From: JADCCX01 sp031372765 | GTDB lineage: Bacteria > Pseudomonadota > Alphaproteobacteria > Rhizobiales > Beijerinckiaceae | Assembly: GCA_031372765.1 (NCBI GenBank) | Contig: JANMLW010000175.1 | Coordinates: forward strand, 1-13,103 | Reading direction: 5' to 3' | Length of the DNA stretch: 13,103 nucleotides | Part shown: piece after piece, positions 1 through 7,054 of the stretch | Numbering within the stretch: position 1 is the stretch's first letter | Layout of the letters: each line of letters starts with the position of its first letter | Notes under the pieces: model-generated | What the model saw: the letters and a program-made list of their open reading frames with translations, nothing else | Databases searched by the model: none | Told to the model about the DNA's origin: nothing | Program-made: the position numbers and the translations under genes

Positions 1-774
1 GCCAGCACCGTTGGGTGGCCGTTGACAGCGCTGCTGGAAGCTCACTTTGGCTGGCGTGAAGCCTGCATTGGCTGGGCGCTCATCCATCTGTTGCTGGCAG
101 CACCATTGAACTTCATTCTTCCGGGTAAACCCATAGAGCCAGAAATGGGTGTTAGGGCCAATGCATCACAGGACTCACCGGTTGGCGAAAGCCCAAGCCC
201 ACCTCCCCCTCGCTACCTTGTTCCGCTGCTTGGCTATATCTTTGCCGTTGGCTGGTTCACCAGCACGGCCATGGCCGCACATCTGCCGCGCTTGCTGGAG
301 GCTGCGGGCGCGACAACAGCCGTTGCGGTCGCTGCAGGAGCCTTGATCGGACCAGCCCAGGTTGCGGCCCGCCTTCTGGACTATCGTTTCATGCGGGGTT
401 TTCACCCGCTGGTGTCCGCCCGCCTGGCAACCCTGACGCATCCGATAGGCGCCTGCCTGTTGATGCTGATTGGTGGCCCCGCTGCCTACATCTTCACGGT
501 GTTCCACGGTGCAGGCAATGGTATCATGACAATCGCCAAGGGCACTCTGCCGCTGGCACTGATTGGCCCCAACAACTATGGCTACCTGCAAGGGCTTATC
601 AGCGCGCCGGGGCGGGTTTTGCAGGCCTTTGCACCCATCCTGTTCGGCTTTGCCATTGAAGCGTTGGGTGCCCGTGCTGTCTGGCTGACATCTGGGCTCA
701 TGCTCTCGGCCTTCGCGGTGCTGATGGTCCTGAACATACGCGGCAATGACGACGCGAAGCGCGACGACAGTTAA
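1..774 (+). CDS. MFS transporter, C-terminal portion (5' end outside window)
   Basis: The frame is open from base 1 and ends at TAA 772-774, so the visible 257 residues are the C-terminal part of a longer protein. The apparent TTG start at 22 is internal: the residues before it (ASTVGWPL) continue the same membrane segment. The peptide has alternating hydrophobic helices, including segments around residues 10-30, 68-85, 99-120, 137-165, 195-215 and 222-238, separated by a Pro-rich hydrophilic loop (residues 40-65) like the central or late cytoplasmic loops of the major facilitator superfamily. It would be a permease in the inner membrane. The substrate cannot be read from the sequence. It converges on the thioesterase gene, with a 17-bp tandem duplication between the two stops. 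Confidence 0.8.
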   Translation, partial: ASTVGWPLTALLEAHFGWREACIGWALIHLLLAAPLNFILPGKPIEPEMGVRANASQDSPVGESPSPPPPRYLVPLLGYIFAVGWFTSTAMAAHLPRLLEAAGATTAVAVAAGALIGPAQVAARLLDYRFMRGFHPLVSARLATLTHPIGACLLMLIGGPAAYIFTVFHGAGNGIMTIAKGTLPLALIGPNNYGYLQGLISAPGRVLQAFAPILFGFAIEALGARAVWLTSGLMLSAFAVLMVLNIRGNDDAKRDDS

Positions 775-805
775 ACAGCGATACCTGCTAAACAGCGATA
801 CCTGC
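772..805. repeat. perfect 17-bp tandem duplication at convergent gene ends
   Basis: The unit taaacagcgatacctgc occurs at 772-788 and again, without mismatch, at 789-805. The first copy begins with the stop codon of the MFS gene; the second encodes the last residues of the thioesterase read on the minus strand. Removing one copy would leave both proteins unchanged, with their stop codons overlapping. The duplication therefore appears to be a recent slippage event that separated two overlapping convergent genes. Confidence 0.9.
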
Positions 806-1234
806 AAACAAGGCCCTGTTCGCTTCCGGAATAGACACTGGCTTGCCCGAAACCCTATCCACATAGACATGGGTATAGGTGCACAGTGCGACGGTCGTAG
901 CGCCCCCTGATCTGAACAACCCGAGCCGGTACTTTACGCTTGAAAGGCCGAGCTTCTCGACCGCCATGCCGACCTCAAGCCTTTCAGGATAAGCCACACT
1001 TTCAAAATAGACGCAGCCGGTTTCCACAACGAGGCCGACAGTTGCGGAGGTTTTGGGATCAAGCAGTCCGGCATCGGTCAGGTGGCGGTTCACTGCGGTG
1101 TCGAAATAAGCATAATAAACCACATTGTTGACGTGGCCGAAAACGTCATTGTCATGCCAGCGGGTATCCATGGCGATGAAATGTCGGAAAGCCTGACGCG
1201 ACAAGGCAACCTTGCGTTCCGCTGCCATCACCAT
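788..1234 (-). CDS. acyl-CoA thioesterase, 4-hydroxybenzoyl-CoA thioesterase/YbgC-FadM family
   Basis: This 148-residue protein has the single-hotdog-domain length of the family. Residues 25-38 (RWHDNDVFGHVNNV) match the family signature. Asp30 aligns with the catalytic Asp17 of Pseudomonas 4-hydroxybenzoyl-CoA thioesterase, and the following GHVNN turn heads the long hotdog helix. It should hydrolyse an acyl-CoA thioester in the cytoplasm; the acyl group is not identifiable. Two starts are possible. ATG 1234-1232 overlaps the alcohol dehydrogenase stop (1230-1228), and ATG 1228-1226 shares one base with that stop (TGATG). Either arrangement implies translational coupling to the upstream dehydrogenase. 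The pairing suggests aldehyde/alcohol and acyl-CoA metabolism in one pathway, which is inference. Confidence 0.88.
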   Translation of the reverse strand: MVMAAERKVALSRQAFRHFIAMDTRWHDNDVFGHVNNVVYYAYFDTAVNRHLTDAGLLDPKTSATVGLVVETGCVYFESVAYPERLEVGMAVEKLGLSSVKYRLGLFRSGGATTVALCTYTHVYVDRVSGKPVSIPEANRALFAGIAV

Positions 1235-2385
1235 GCCGCCCGGTAGATCGCCAGAGCATCCGCCTCGGTCAGCGGGCGCGGGTTGTTGACAAGCAACCGT
1301 GTCTGTTTCATCGCATCCGTTGCCAGCAGAGCGAGCGCATTTTCGCCGATGCCCATGTCTCGCAGGCGTGTGGGTATTTTCAGGTCCTGCGCCAATTGCG
1401 CCAGCCGTTCAATGAACAGATCAGCCCGCCGGAAGCCGCTTTCCTTTTCAAGATCAGGAAACACGTCAGCTGCAATTTCAGCGTAGGTCAGCGCCGCAAC
1501 TGGCAAATTGAACCGAAGGACATGCGGCAGCACAAGCGCGTTCGAGAGCCCATGCGGAATATGATAATGTCCGCCAAGGGGATAAGCCAGCGCATGCACC
1601 GCTGCCACCGGCGCATTGGCGAAAGCCTGCCCTGCCAGCATCGAACCCAGCAGCATAGCGGCACGCGCATCACGGTTCTGTCCGTTGAACACGGCTTCTG
1701 CGATATTGGCCCCTAGCAAACGCAGGGCTTCCCGCGCCAATGTCCGCGAAACGGCATTATTGTTGGGGTTGGCGGAAGCATAGGCCTCAATGGCATGCAC
1801 CATGGCATCAATACCGGTTGCTGCAGTCGCCATTGGAGGCAAGCCCAAGGTCAGGTCCGGATCAAGCAGCGCAAGATCAGGCAGAAGCAGCGGCGAGAGA
1901 ACACCCTTCTTTTCGGCCCCTCCTGTTGTGACGATAGCTCCAAGTGTGACCTCCGACCCTGTGCCAGCTGTCGTAGGCACGAGCATCAGCGGCAGTCGCG
2001 GTCCTTTCGCTTGGCCTACACCATAGATCGCCGAAAGCGTTTCCCCGGAACAGGCCAGCAACGCGGCGAGCTTCGCCACGTCCATGGGCGATCCACCGCC
2101 AAAGCCCAGAACGCCTGTCGAACTGTGGCGGATGGCAGCGGCAGCAGCGGCAAGTATATTGGCCTCTGGCGGATCAGCCGCCACATCGTCAAACACCATC
2201 ACATCAGCGCCTGCGGCTTTCAGACTATCAAGCGCAGGTTGCACAAGCCTGGTTTTCACCAGACCAGCATCCGTCACGAACAGTATGCGCTGGCCGAGCA
2301 GTGGAATGGCAATCTCGCCAATGCGGGCAGCCTGTCCCGCGCCCTGAATGATCGACCGGGTTGTGTTGAAAACGAATGGATTCAT
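1228..2385 (-). CDS. iron-containing (group III) alcohol dehydrogenase
   Basis: The 385-residue protein has the usual length and order of group III NAD(P)-dependent alcohol dehydrogenases. The N-terminal dinucleotide-binding half carries GGGSPMDVAK (95-104) and PTTAGTGSEVT (136-146). The helical metal-binding half carries GIDAMVHAIEAY (190-201) and the HALAYPLGGHYHIPHG region (263-278). The four expected metal ligands are Asp192, His196, His263 and His277, at spacings like those in FucO. ATG 2385 is preceded by a GAGAAG Shine-Dalgarno-like stretch about 9 bases away. It heads a two-gene operon with the thioesterase and is divergent from aroA. Substrate range in this family is wide (alcohols, hydroxy acids, maleylacetate, lactaldehyde) and cannot be fixed here. 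Confidence 0.92.
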   Translation of the reverse strand: MNPFVFNTTRSIIQGAGQAARIGEIAIPLLGQRILFVTDAGLVKTRLVQPALDSLKAAGADVMVFDDVAADPPEANILAAAAAAIRHSSTGVLGFGGGSPMDVAKLAALLACSGETLSAIYGVGQAKGPRLPLMLVPTTAGTGSEVTLGAIVTTGGAEKKGVLSPLLLPDLALLDPDLTLGLPPMATAATGIDAMVHAIEAYASANPNNNAVSRTLAREALRLLGANIAEAVFNGQNRDARAAMLLGSMLAGQAFANAPVAAVHALAYPLGGHYHIPHGLSNALVLPHVLRFNLPVAALTYAEIAADVFPDLEKESGFRRADLFIERLAQLAQDLKIPTRLRDMGIGENALALLATDAMKQTRLLVNNPRPLTEADALAIYRAAW

Positions 2386-2503
2386 GCCTTCTGTCTTCTC
2401 TCACCCTGCAACGGATTGCAATGGCGCGCTGTCATCGGCAGTTGATGCTTTGACCAGCGCAGCCTAGAGAAGGCGCATCGCACTCCCCAAACGGCAGTTT
2501 CCT

Positions 2504-3775
2504 ATGTTCTCAGCGCCCTCGCCTGTCTCTGTCACGCTGACACCTCCTTCAAAGCCGTTGCGCGGACGCGTTTCACCGCCCGGCTCGAAGTCGATAACCA
2601 ACCGTGCCCTTCTTCTGGCAGCATTGGCGAAAGGTGAAAGCCGCCTGACCTGTGCCCTGAAAAGCGATGATACGGCCCGAATGGTTGAAGCGCTGATCGC
2701 CATGGGCGTATCGGTTGAAGAGCCCGACGCCACAAGTTTTAAGGTGCGCGGCACGGGCCGCTTGCAAGCACCTGCTGCGCCATTGTTTTTGGGTAATGCC
2801 GGCACCGCCACACGCTTCCTGACTGCTGCCGTGGCTTTGGCAGATGGCACCGTAATTGTCGACGGCGATGAGCACATGCGCAAGCGTCCCATCATGCCGC
2901 TGGTCACCGCATTGCAGTCCATGGGCATTGCGGCAGAAAGCGCCACAGGGTGTCCGCCTGTCACGATACATGGCAAAGGTGCTGTCCCGGGCGGGCGCAT
3001 CGAAATCGATGGCGGTCTGTCAAGCCAGTATGTCTCCGCTCTTCTGATGCTGGCGGCCTGTGCTGATGCCCCCGTCGAGATCACGCTGACCGGCGATGCG
3101 ATTGGCGCACGCGGCTACATTGATCTGACAACGGCAGCCATGCGGCATTTCGGGGCCAATGTGGACCAGATCAGCAACACAACCTGGCAGGTGCAGCCAA
3201 CCGGATATGCTGCCGCCAATCTGCTGATCGAGCCGGATGCCTCAGCCGCCACCTATCTGTGGGCGGCCGAAGTGCTGACCGAGGGGCGGATCAATCTGGG
3301 TGTTTTACCCGATGCGTTCACGCAGCCTGATGCACAGGCATATGCCTTGATTGCCAGCTATCCCGAAATGCCGGCCATCATCGACGGCTCGCAGATGCAG
3401 GATGCCATTCCCACCTTGGCTGTCATGGCTGCTTTCAACGAAACGGCGGTGCGGTTTGTCGGCATTGCCAACCTCAGGGTGAAGGAATGCGACCGCATCC
3501 GGGCGCTCTCGACCGGATTGAACCGTATCAAACCGGGATTGGCGCGTGAGGAAGGCGATGATCTTCTGATCATGGGCCGACAGCAGCATATTGGCCAGAC
3601 AGTGAATGCCAGCATCGACACCTATGCCGATCACCGCATTGCCATGAGTTTTGCACTGGCTGGCCTGCTGATGAAGGGCATCACGATCAATGATCCCGAT
3701 TGCGTGGCCAAGACCTATCCGGCTTACTGGCGGGACCTGGCGTCACTCGGCGTGACAATGGATTTTGCGGGCTAA
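2504..3775 (+). CDS. aroA: 3-phosphoshikimate 1-carboxyvinyltransferase (EPSP synthase), class I-like
   Basis: The 423-residue protein catalyses the sixth shikimate-pathway step, joining PEP and shikimate 3-phosphate in the cytoplasm. Active-site landmarks are all present: PGSKS with Lys29 and Ser30 plus Arg34, LGNAGTATR at 96-104, RPIMPLV, SSQY at 173-176, catalytic Asp300, RVKECDR with Glu328 and Arg331, DHR with His377 and Arg378, and Lys403. These correspond to E. coli K22, S23, R27, S169-Q171, D313, E341, R344, H385, R386 and K411. The motifs are E. coli-like rather than those of the CP4 class II enzyme typical of rhizobia. Residue 105 is Phe where E. coli has Pro101. No cmk or rpsA follows, unlike the usual alphaproteobacterial aroA locus, so this may be a second copy (inference). 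The start at 2504 fits family length; its ribosome-binding site is weak. Confidence 0.93.
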   Translation: MFSAPSPVSVTLTPPSKPLRGRVSPPGSKSITNRALLLAALAKGESRLTCALKSDDTARMVEALIAMGVSVEEPDATSFKVRGTGRLQAPAAPLFLGNAGTATRFLTAAVALADGTVIVDGDEHMRKRPIMPLVTALQSMGIAAESATGCPPVTIHGKGAVPGGRIEIDGGLSSQYVSALLMLAACADAPVEITLTGDAIGARGYIDLTTAAMRHFGANVDQISNTTWQVQPTGYAAANLLIEPDASAATYLWAAEVLTEGRINLGVLPDAFTQPDAQAYALIASYPEMPAIIDGSQMQDAIPTLAVMAAFNETAVRFVGIANLRVKECDRIRALSTGLNRIKPGLAREEGDDLLIMGRQQHIGQTVNASIDTYADHRIAMSFALAGLLMKGITINDPDCVAKTYPAYWRDLASLGVTMDFAG

Positions 3776-4632
3776 ACCGGCTTCTCCACCACCCCCAGCG
3801 CATCAGCCAAACGCTGCTTGGCGCTGCCGGGCTTGAGCGGCTTCTGCTGGCTCTCATGCGGGGCCCAACCAGACAGCCAGATGATCTCGAAGGTGGCACG
3901 GATGCGGCCATCAGCATCGGCAAAGCGCTCGGCATAAATCGTCCCTGCACGCACCATGACATTTCTTGGTGTGAAAAGACGGCTGCGCTGATGCAGGATG
4001 TTGGTGCCGCCCATGGCGCGTAGATCAGCCATCAGTCTGAAGATATCGGTGTAGCGCACAGTTATCTTCTCGCTGTCGGCGACGGGCAAGGCAAACCCGG
4101 CCCGTTGCAACAAGCCGCCCATGTCGCGCACATCAGCGAAGGGGAAGACCCGCGGGCTGACGCCGCCGGTGATCTCGCTTTCCGCCTGTGTCAGCGCCTG
4201 CCGCAGCTCGGTCAAGGTTGCCCCGCCCAGCAGGCAACCGATGAACAGGCCATCGGGTCTCAGCGTACGGCGCAATTGAACCAATACGCCCGGCAGGTCA
4301 TTGGCATGCTGCAAAACCAGACCGGATGAAATGAGATCATGGGATTCAAACTGAAGATCAAGCGCTTCCGGGAGCGTGGATATCAATGGCATCCGATTGA
4401 TCAAAGAATTCGGACGTAGTGCTTGCAGTGCATCGCTGAAATGTCTTGTCGGTGTACCCAGATCAAGCATCTGCCCGAAGGGCCGCAGGATTGGCCCCAT
4501 ACGGTCTGCCAAATCATCCGCCACCCGCGCAATAAGGAAATCTGCCCCATCCTGTAATACAGCACGGTTGTTCATACGCTGGCGCAGCAAGACATGATCA
4601 AAAAGAACCGGAGCAGGTGTCATAATAGGCAC
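3772..4632 (-). CDS. class I SAM-dependent methyltransferase-like protein, NDUFAF5/BioC-like
   Basis: The 286-residue protein opens with a GTG start at 4632. ATG 4623 (residue 4) is an equally plausible start and would give 283 residues. The N-terminus (FDHVLLRQRMNNRA) and the C-terminal block (IYAERFADADGRIRATFEI, then WLSGWAPHESQQKPLKPGSA) are hallmarks of the alphaproteobacterial relatives of the mitochondrial complex I assembly factor NDUFAF5. The SAM-binding motif I reads LDLGTPTRHF (56-65), a degenerate form of DLGxGxG. The acidic post-motif DLISSGLVLQHANDLP (around 97-112) and LRPDGLF are intact. NDUFAF5 hydroxylates an arginine of a complex I subunit; the bacterial role is not settled and BioC-like annotation is common. 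The stop overlaps aroA's by three bases; the gene is divergent from comF. Confidence 0.85.
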   Translation of the reverse strand: MPIMTPAPVLFDHVLLRQRMNNRAVLQDGADFLIARVADDLADRMGPILRPFGQMLDLGTPTRHFSDALQALRPNSLINRMPLISTLPEALDLQFESHDLISSGLVLQHANDLPGVLVQLRRTLRPDGLFIGCLLGGATLTELRQALTQAESEITGGVSPRVFPFADVRDMGGLLQRAGFALPVADSEKITVRYTDIFRLMADLRAMGGTNILHQRSRLFTPRNVMVRAGTIYAERFADADGRIRATFEIIWLSGWAPHESQQKPLKPGSAKQRLADALGVVEKPV

Positions 4633-4675
4633 CTATGCCCCTCGCCAACAGCGGCGTAAAGCTCCATCATGCAGC

Positions 4676-5470
4676 ATGGATGGTACTCCTGACAGCTCCA
4701 CCGATGCAAGCCGGCCAACCGTTATGCGGGGCATTGCGGACCTCTGGCGATCAGCGCGTGATGCGGCCCTTGATCTGGCTTATCCGCCGCAGTGTGTGGC
4801 CTGTGGTGCTATCACCGGTCAACCCGCAACGCTTTGTGCCCTGTGCTGGCGCAACATGCCCTTCATCACACGGCCCTATTGCGAACGGCTTGGCACACCC
4901 TTTACGGTTGATATCGGCGGTACGCTGCTATCGCCCGCCGCGATCGCCGATCCTCCGGTGTTTGACCGGGCACGGGCTGTGGCACATCACGACGGTGCCG
5001 CTCGCGACCTTGTGCATAAATTGAAATATGGTGACCGGCAGGAGCTGGCCATTGCCATGGGGCGCTTGATGGCAACAAGCGCCTCGGAAGTGTTTGTCAA
5101 CGCGGATGTTCTGGTGCCTGTTCCCCTGCATTGGACCCGCCTCTGGCAGCGCCGCTTCAACCAGGCAACCGCGCTGGCAAGGGTGATAGCGCGTGAAACC
5201 GGTTTACCGGTGGAACCAGCCTTGCTGCGGCGACGCAAGCGCACCCTTCGTCAGGTTGGCCTGACACGACAGCAGCGTCAGCAGAACCTGCAAGGGGCAT
5301 TCGTCGTGTCCGAAAGTGCCAGAGCCGCCCTGATGGGCAAACGCATTGTGCTTATTGATGACGTTATGACCACGGGCTCCACCGCCAACGCTTCCGCCCG
5401 CGCTCTGCTGAAAGGGGGCGCGTCCGCTGTCGATTTTGTGACCTTCAGCAGGGTTGTGACCGGCTTCTGA
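4676..5470 (+). CDS. comF: ComF family phosphoribosyltransferase-like protein
   Basis: The 264-residue protein carries an N-terminal zinc-ribbon pattern (Cys40-x2-Cys43, Cys54-x2-Cys57, with Cys69 nearby). A type I phosphoribosyltransferase fold follows. The PRPP loop is RIVLIDDVMTTGST (223-236), and the family signature around 147-163 is VPVPLHWTRLWQRRFNQ, with the downstream RTLRQVGLTRQQR segment. ComF proteins are linked to DNA uptake and handling; in proteobacteria without obvious competence the exact role is unknown. The start at 4676 lies 43 bases from the divergent methyltransferase start. It is the first gene of a run with grxC and the DUF1178 gene, a cluster common in Hyphomicrobiales. 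Confidence 0.9.
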   Translation: MDGTPDSSTDASRPTVMRGIADLWRSARDAALDLAYPPQCVACGAITGQPATLCALCWRNMPFITRPYCERLGTPFTVDIGGTLLSPAAIADPPVFDRARAVAHHDGAARDLVHKLKYGDRQELAIAMGRLMATSASEVFVNADVLVPVPLHWTRLWQRRFNQATALARVIARETGLPVEPALLRRRKRTLRQVGLTRQQRQQNLQGAFVVSESARAALMGKRIVLIDDVMTTGSTANASARALLKGGASAVDFVTFSRVVTGF

Positions 5471-5485
5471 ATGGCTATGTTTGGC

Positions 5486-5493
5486 AAAGGAGA
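5486..5493 (+). promoter_or_regulatory. Shine-Dalgarno site that fixes the grxC start
   Basis: The sequence aaaggaga lies 7 bases before ATG 5501, an almost ideal ribosome-binding site. It sits inside the frame that would open from the ATG at 5471 directly after the comF stop, so it argues for initiation at 5501 rather than 5471. Confidence 0.75.
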
Positions 5494-5500
5494 CTCAAAC

Positions 5501-5755
5501 ATGCCGTCTGTCACGATCTATACGAAAAACTGGTGCCCCTATTGCGATGCAGCAAAAAGCCTGCTGAAGCAAAAAAAGGTCGTATTCACTGAAATTCCCG
5601 TCAACAGTTCAGCCGATCAGGCAACAATGGCCAAAAGGGCCGCAGGCCAAAGCACTGTTCCCCAAATCTGGATTGGCGAGTTGCATGTCGGTGGCTGTGA
5701 CGATCTCTATGCACTTGAAGACAAGGGTGAACTGGACAGATTGCTGGCGGCGTGA
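5501..5755 (+). CDS. grxC: glutaredoxin 3
   Basis: This 84-residue dithiol glutaredoxin has the expected size. The redox motif CPYC is at residues 12-15 after the strand VTIYTKNW. The cis-Pro loop STVPQIWIG and the glutathione-binding GGCDDLYAL follow in the right order. It reduces disulfides and glutathione mixed disulfides in the cytoplasm, using GSH. An upstream in-frame ATG at 5471 would add ten residues, but 5501 has a near-perfect Shine-Dalgarno sequence and matches the family N-terminus. It begins 30 bases after the comF stop and is probably cotranscribed with comF. Confidence 0.93.
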   Translation: MPSVTIYTKNWCPYCDAAKSLLKQKKVVFTEIPVNSSADQATMAKRAAGQSTVPQIWIGELHVGGCDDLYALEDKGELDRLLAA

Positions 5756-5798
5756 TGTTACCCTTTCTTTTTGCAACAAGATCACCCATTTCAAAGGC

Positions 5799-6344
5799 AT
5801 GATCAAATACGCGTTGCAATGCGAGAAAGGCCACGGCTTCGAAAGCTGGTTCGACTCAGGTTCTGCTTACGACAAACTGGCCAAGCGTGGCTTTGTGGAG
5901 TGCCCCCATTGCGGCTCGGTGCGTATAGAAAAGCAGATCATGTCTCCTTCCGTGCGCCTGTCAGCGGCGCAAACTCCGGTCGATGAAACACAGACTGCAA
6001 ATTCTGTTGCCGCATCGTCAGGGGGTGCGGATTCCGCTCCCCTAGCGAAGCCAGCTGAAACACCGGCACAACAGGTGCCCGCTACGGCAACGGAATTGCC
6101 TTTGGCCCTGCTGACTGAAAAAGCGCAAGAACTGCGCGAGATGATCCGCAGTTTTCATGCCCACGTGGAAGCCAATACCGAGGATGTAGGCTCGAAATTT
6201 GCCGATGAGGCTCGCAAGATTCACTATGGCGAAACAGAGGAGCGAGCCATTCGAGGCAAGGCTACACCAGATGAAGCCGATGACTTGCACGCCGAAGGGA
6301 TTGGCTTTCTGCCGATGCCATCCTTGCCGGACAAGAGGAACTGA
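5799..6344 (+). CDS. DUF1178 family protein
   Basis: The chosen start (ATG 5799) gives 181 residues and the conserved N-terminus MIKYALQCEKGHGFESWF. The longer open frame from 5673 overlaps grxC and adds non-conserved sequence. Cys8, His12, Cys35 and Cys38 (CPHC) form a likely zinc-ribbon-like knuckle. A middle Ala/Pro/Thr-rich linker (about 55-100) leads to a conserved C-terminal region with EANTEDVGSKFADEARKI, then HYGETEERAIRG. The role is unknown; its genomic association with grxC and comF is well conserved in alphaproteobacteria. It lies 43 bases after grxC. In many relatives a carbon-nitrogen hydrolase gene sits between the two and is absent here. The stop is 3 bases from the convergent lytic transglycosylase gene. 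Confidence 0.85.
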   Translation: MIKYALQCEKGHGFESWFDSGSAYDKLAKRGFVECPHCGSVRIEKQIMSPSVRLSAAQTPVDETQTANSVAASSGGADSAPLAKPAETPAQQVPATATELPLALLTEKAQELREMIRSFHAHVEANTEDVGSKFADEARKIHYGETEERAIRGKATPDEADDLHAEGIGFLPMPSLPDKRN

Positions 6345-6347
6345 AAA

Positions 6348-7052
6348 TTACATCCCCAGACTGACCCTCGAGCGTCGGTCGAGCTCTTTCATGCGGCTGT
6401 CGTAGCCGGACCAGCCGACCTTGCTGCGTAACTTGCGCCCCTGCGCCAATCGCCTTGCCGCCTGCTGGGTGCCGATGGCAACGCCCATGCGCGTTGTATC
6501 AGCGCGAAAGCCGAATGTCGCTTCAGGCACCGATCCGTTAACAGGGTAGCCGACCGAGGCCAGATGCGCCCGCACGCGTTGGCAATACTGAACCGACAGG
6601 ACCGAAAAACGCTGTTCGCCGTGCCCGGCACGGTATTTCATGGCGGCGGTGCAGATATCGCCTTTGCCCAGACGCCATGCCTCGGCAAGGTATTTTACAC
6701 CCAGCCGAATGTTGGTTTCAGGCTCCGCAAGTGTCTCGATGGGGCCTTTCAAGCCTAACATGCGGGCTGTCGGCGGCATCACCTGCATCAGGCCATACTC
6801 TCCGTCCTTGCCTCGTGCCGCGCTGTTGTAGTTACTTTCCACACGCATCACCGCATCAGCCATGGCTGGTGGCAGGCCCTGTTTCTCAGCCTCCGTGCTG
6901 GCAATGGCACGGTACTGCCGGATGCGCTCAGCCCTCGGCTCGCTTGCAGGCAAAGCCTCACCGTTGCGCGGGTCAGCGGCGGCAGCTGTCACCCAAAACA
7001 AAAAAGCGGCAGACCAGAGGCCAGCCGCCATTGCTTCACGCAGACGAGACAT
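6348..7052 (-). CDS. SLT-domain lytic transglycosylase
   Basis: The 234-residue precursor has an N-terminal signal peptide (MSRLREAMAAGLWSAAFLF..., likely cleaved after the AAAA at about residue 26). A compact soluble lytic transglycosylase domain follows: AVMRVESNYNSAARG carries catalytic Glu72, and EYGLMQVMPPTARMLGL plus the downstream N-I-R-L-G-V-K-Y-L strand complete the SLT signature. It cleaves the MurNAc-GlcNAc bond of peptidoglycan in the periplasm. The C-terminal 75 residues are basic and not recognised. Its ATG is 2 bases after the stop of the L,D-transpeptidase gene, so the two form an operon for wall remodelling. An AAGG stretch upstream is a plausible ribosome-binding site. Confidence 0.9.
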   Translation of the reverse strand: MSRLREAMAAGLWSAAFLFWVTAAAADPRNGEALPASEPRAERIRQYRAIASTEAEKQGLPPAMADAVMRVESNYNSAARGKDGEYGLMQVMPPTARMLGLKGPIETLAEPETNIRLGVKYLAEAWRLGKGDICTAAMKYRAGHGEQRFSVLSVQYCQRVRAHLASVGYPVNGSVPEATFGFRADTTRMGVAIGTQQAARRLAQGRKLRSKVGWSGYDSRMKELDRRSRVSLGM

Positions 7053-7054
7053 GC

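Noticed and set aside
175..870. Long minus-strand open frame opposite the MFS and thioesterase genes
   Set aside because: It is an antisense shadow of the MFS gene with Gln/His/Arg-rich, domain-free sequence, typical of GC-rich DNA.
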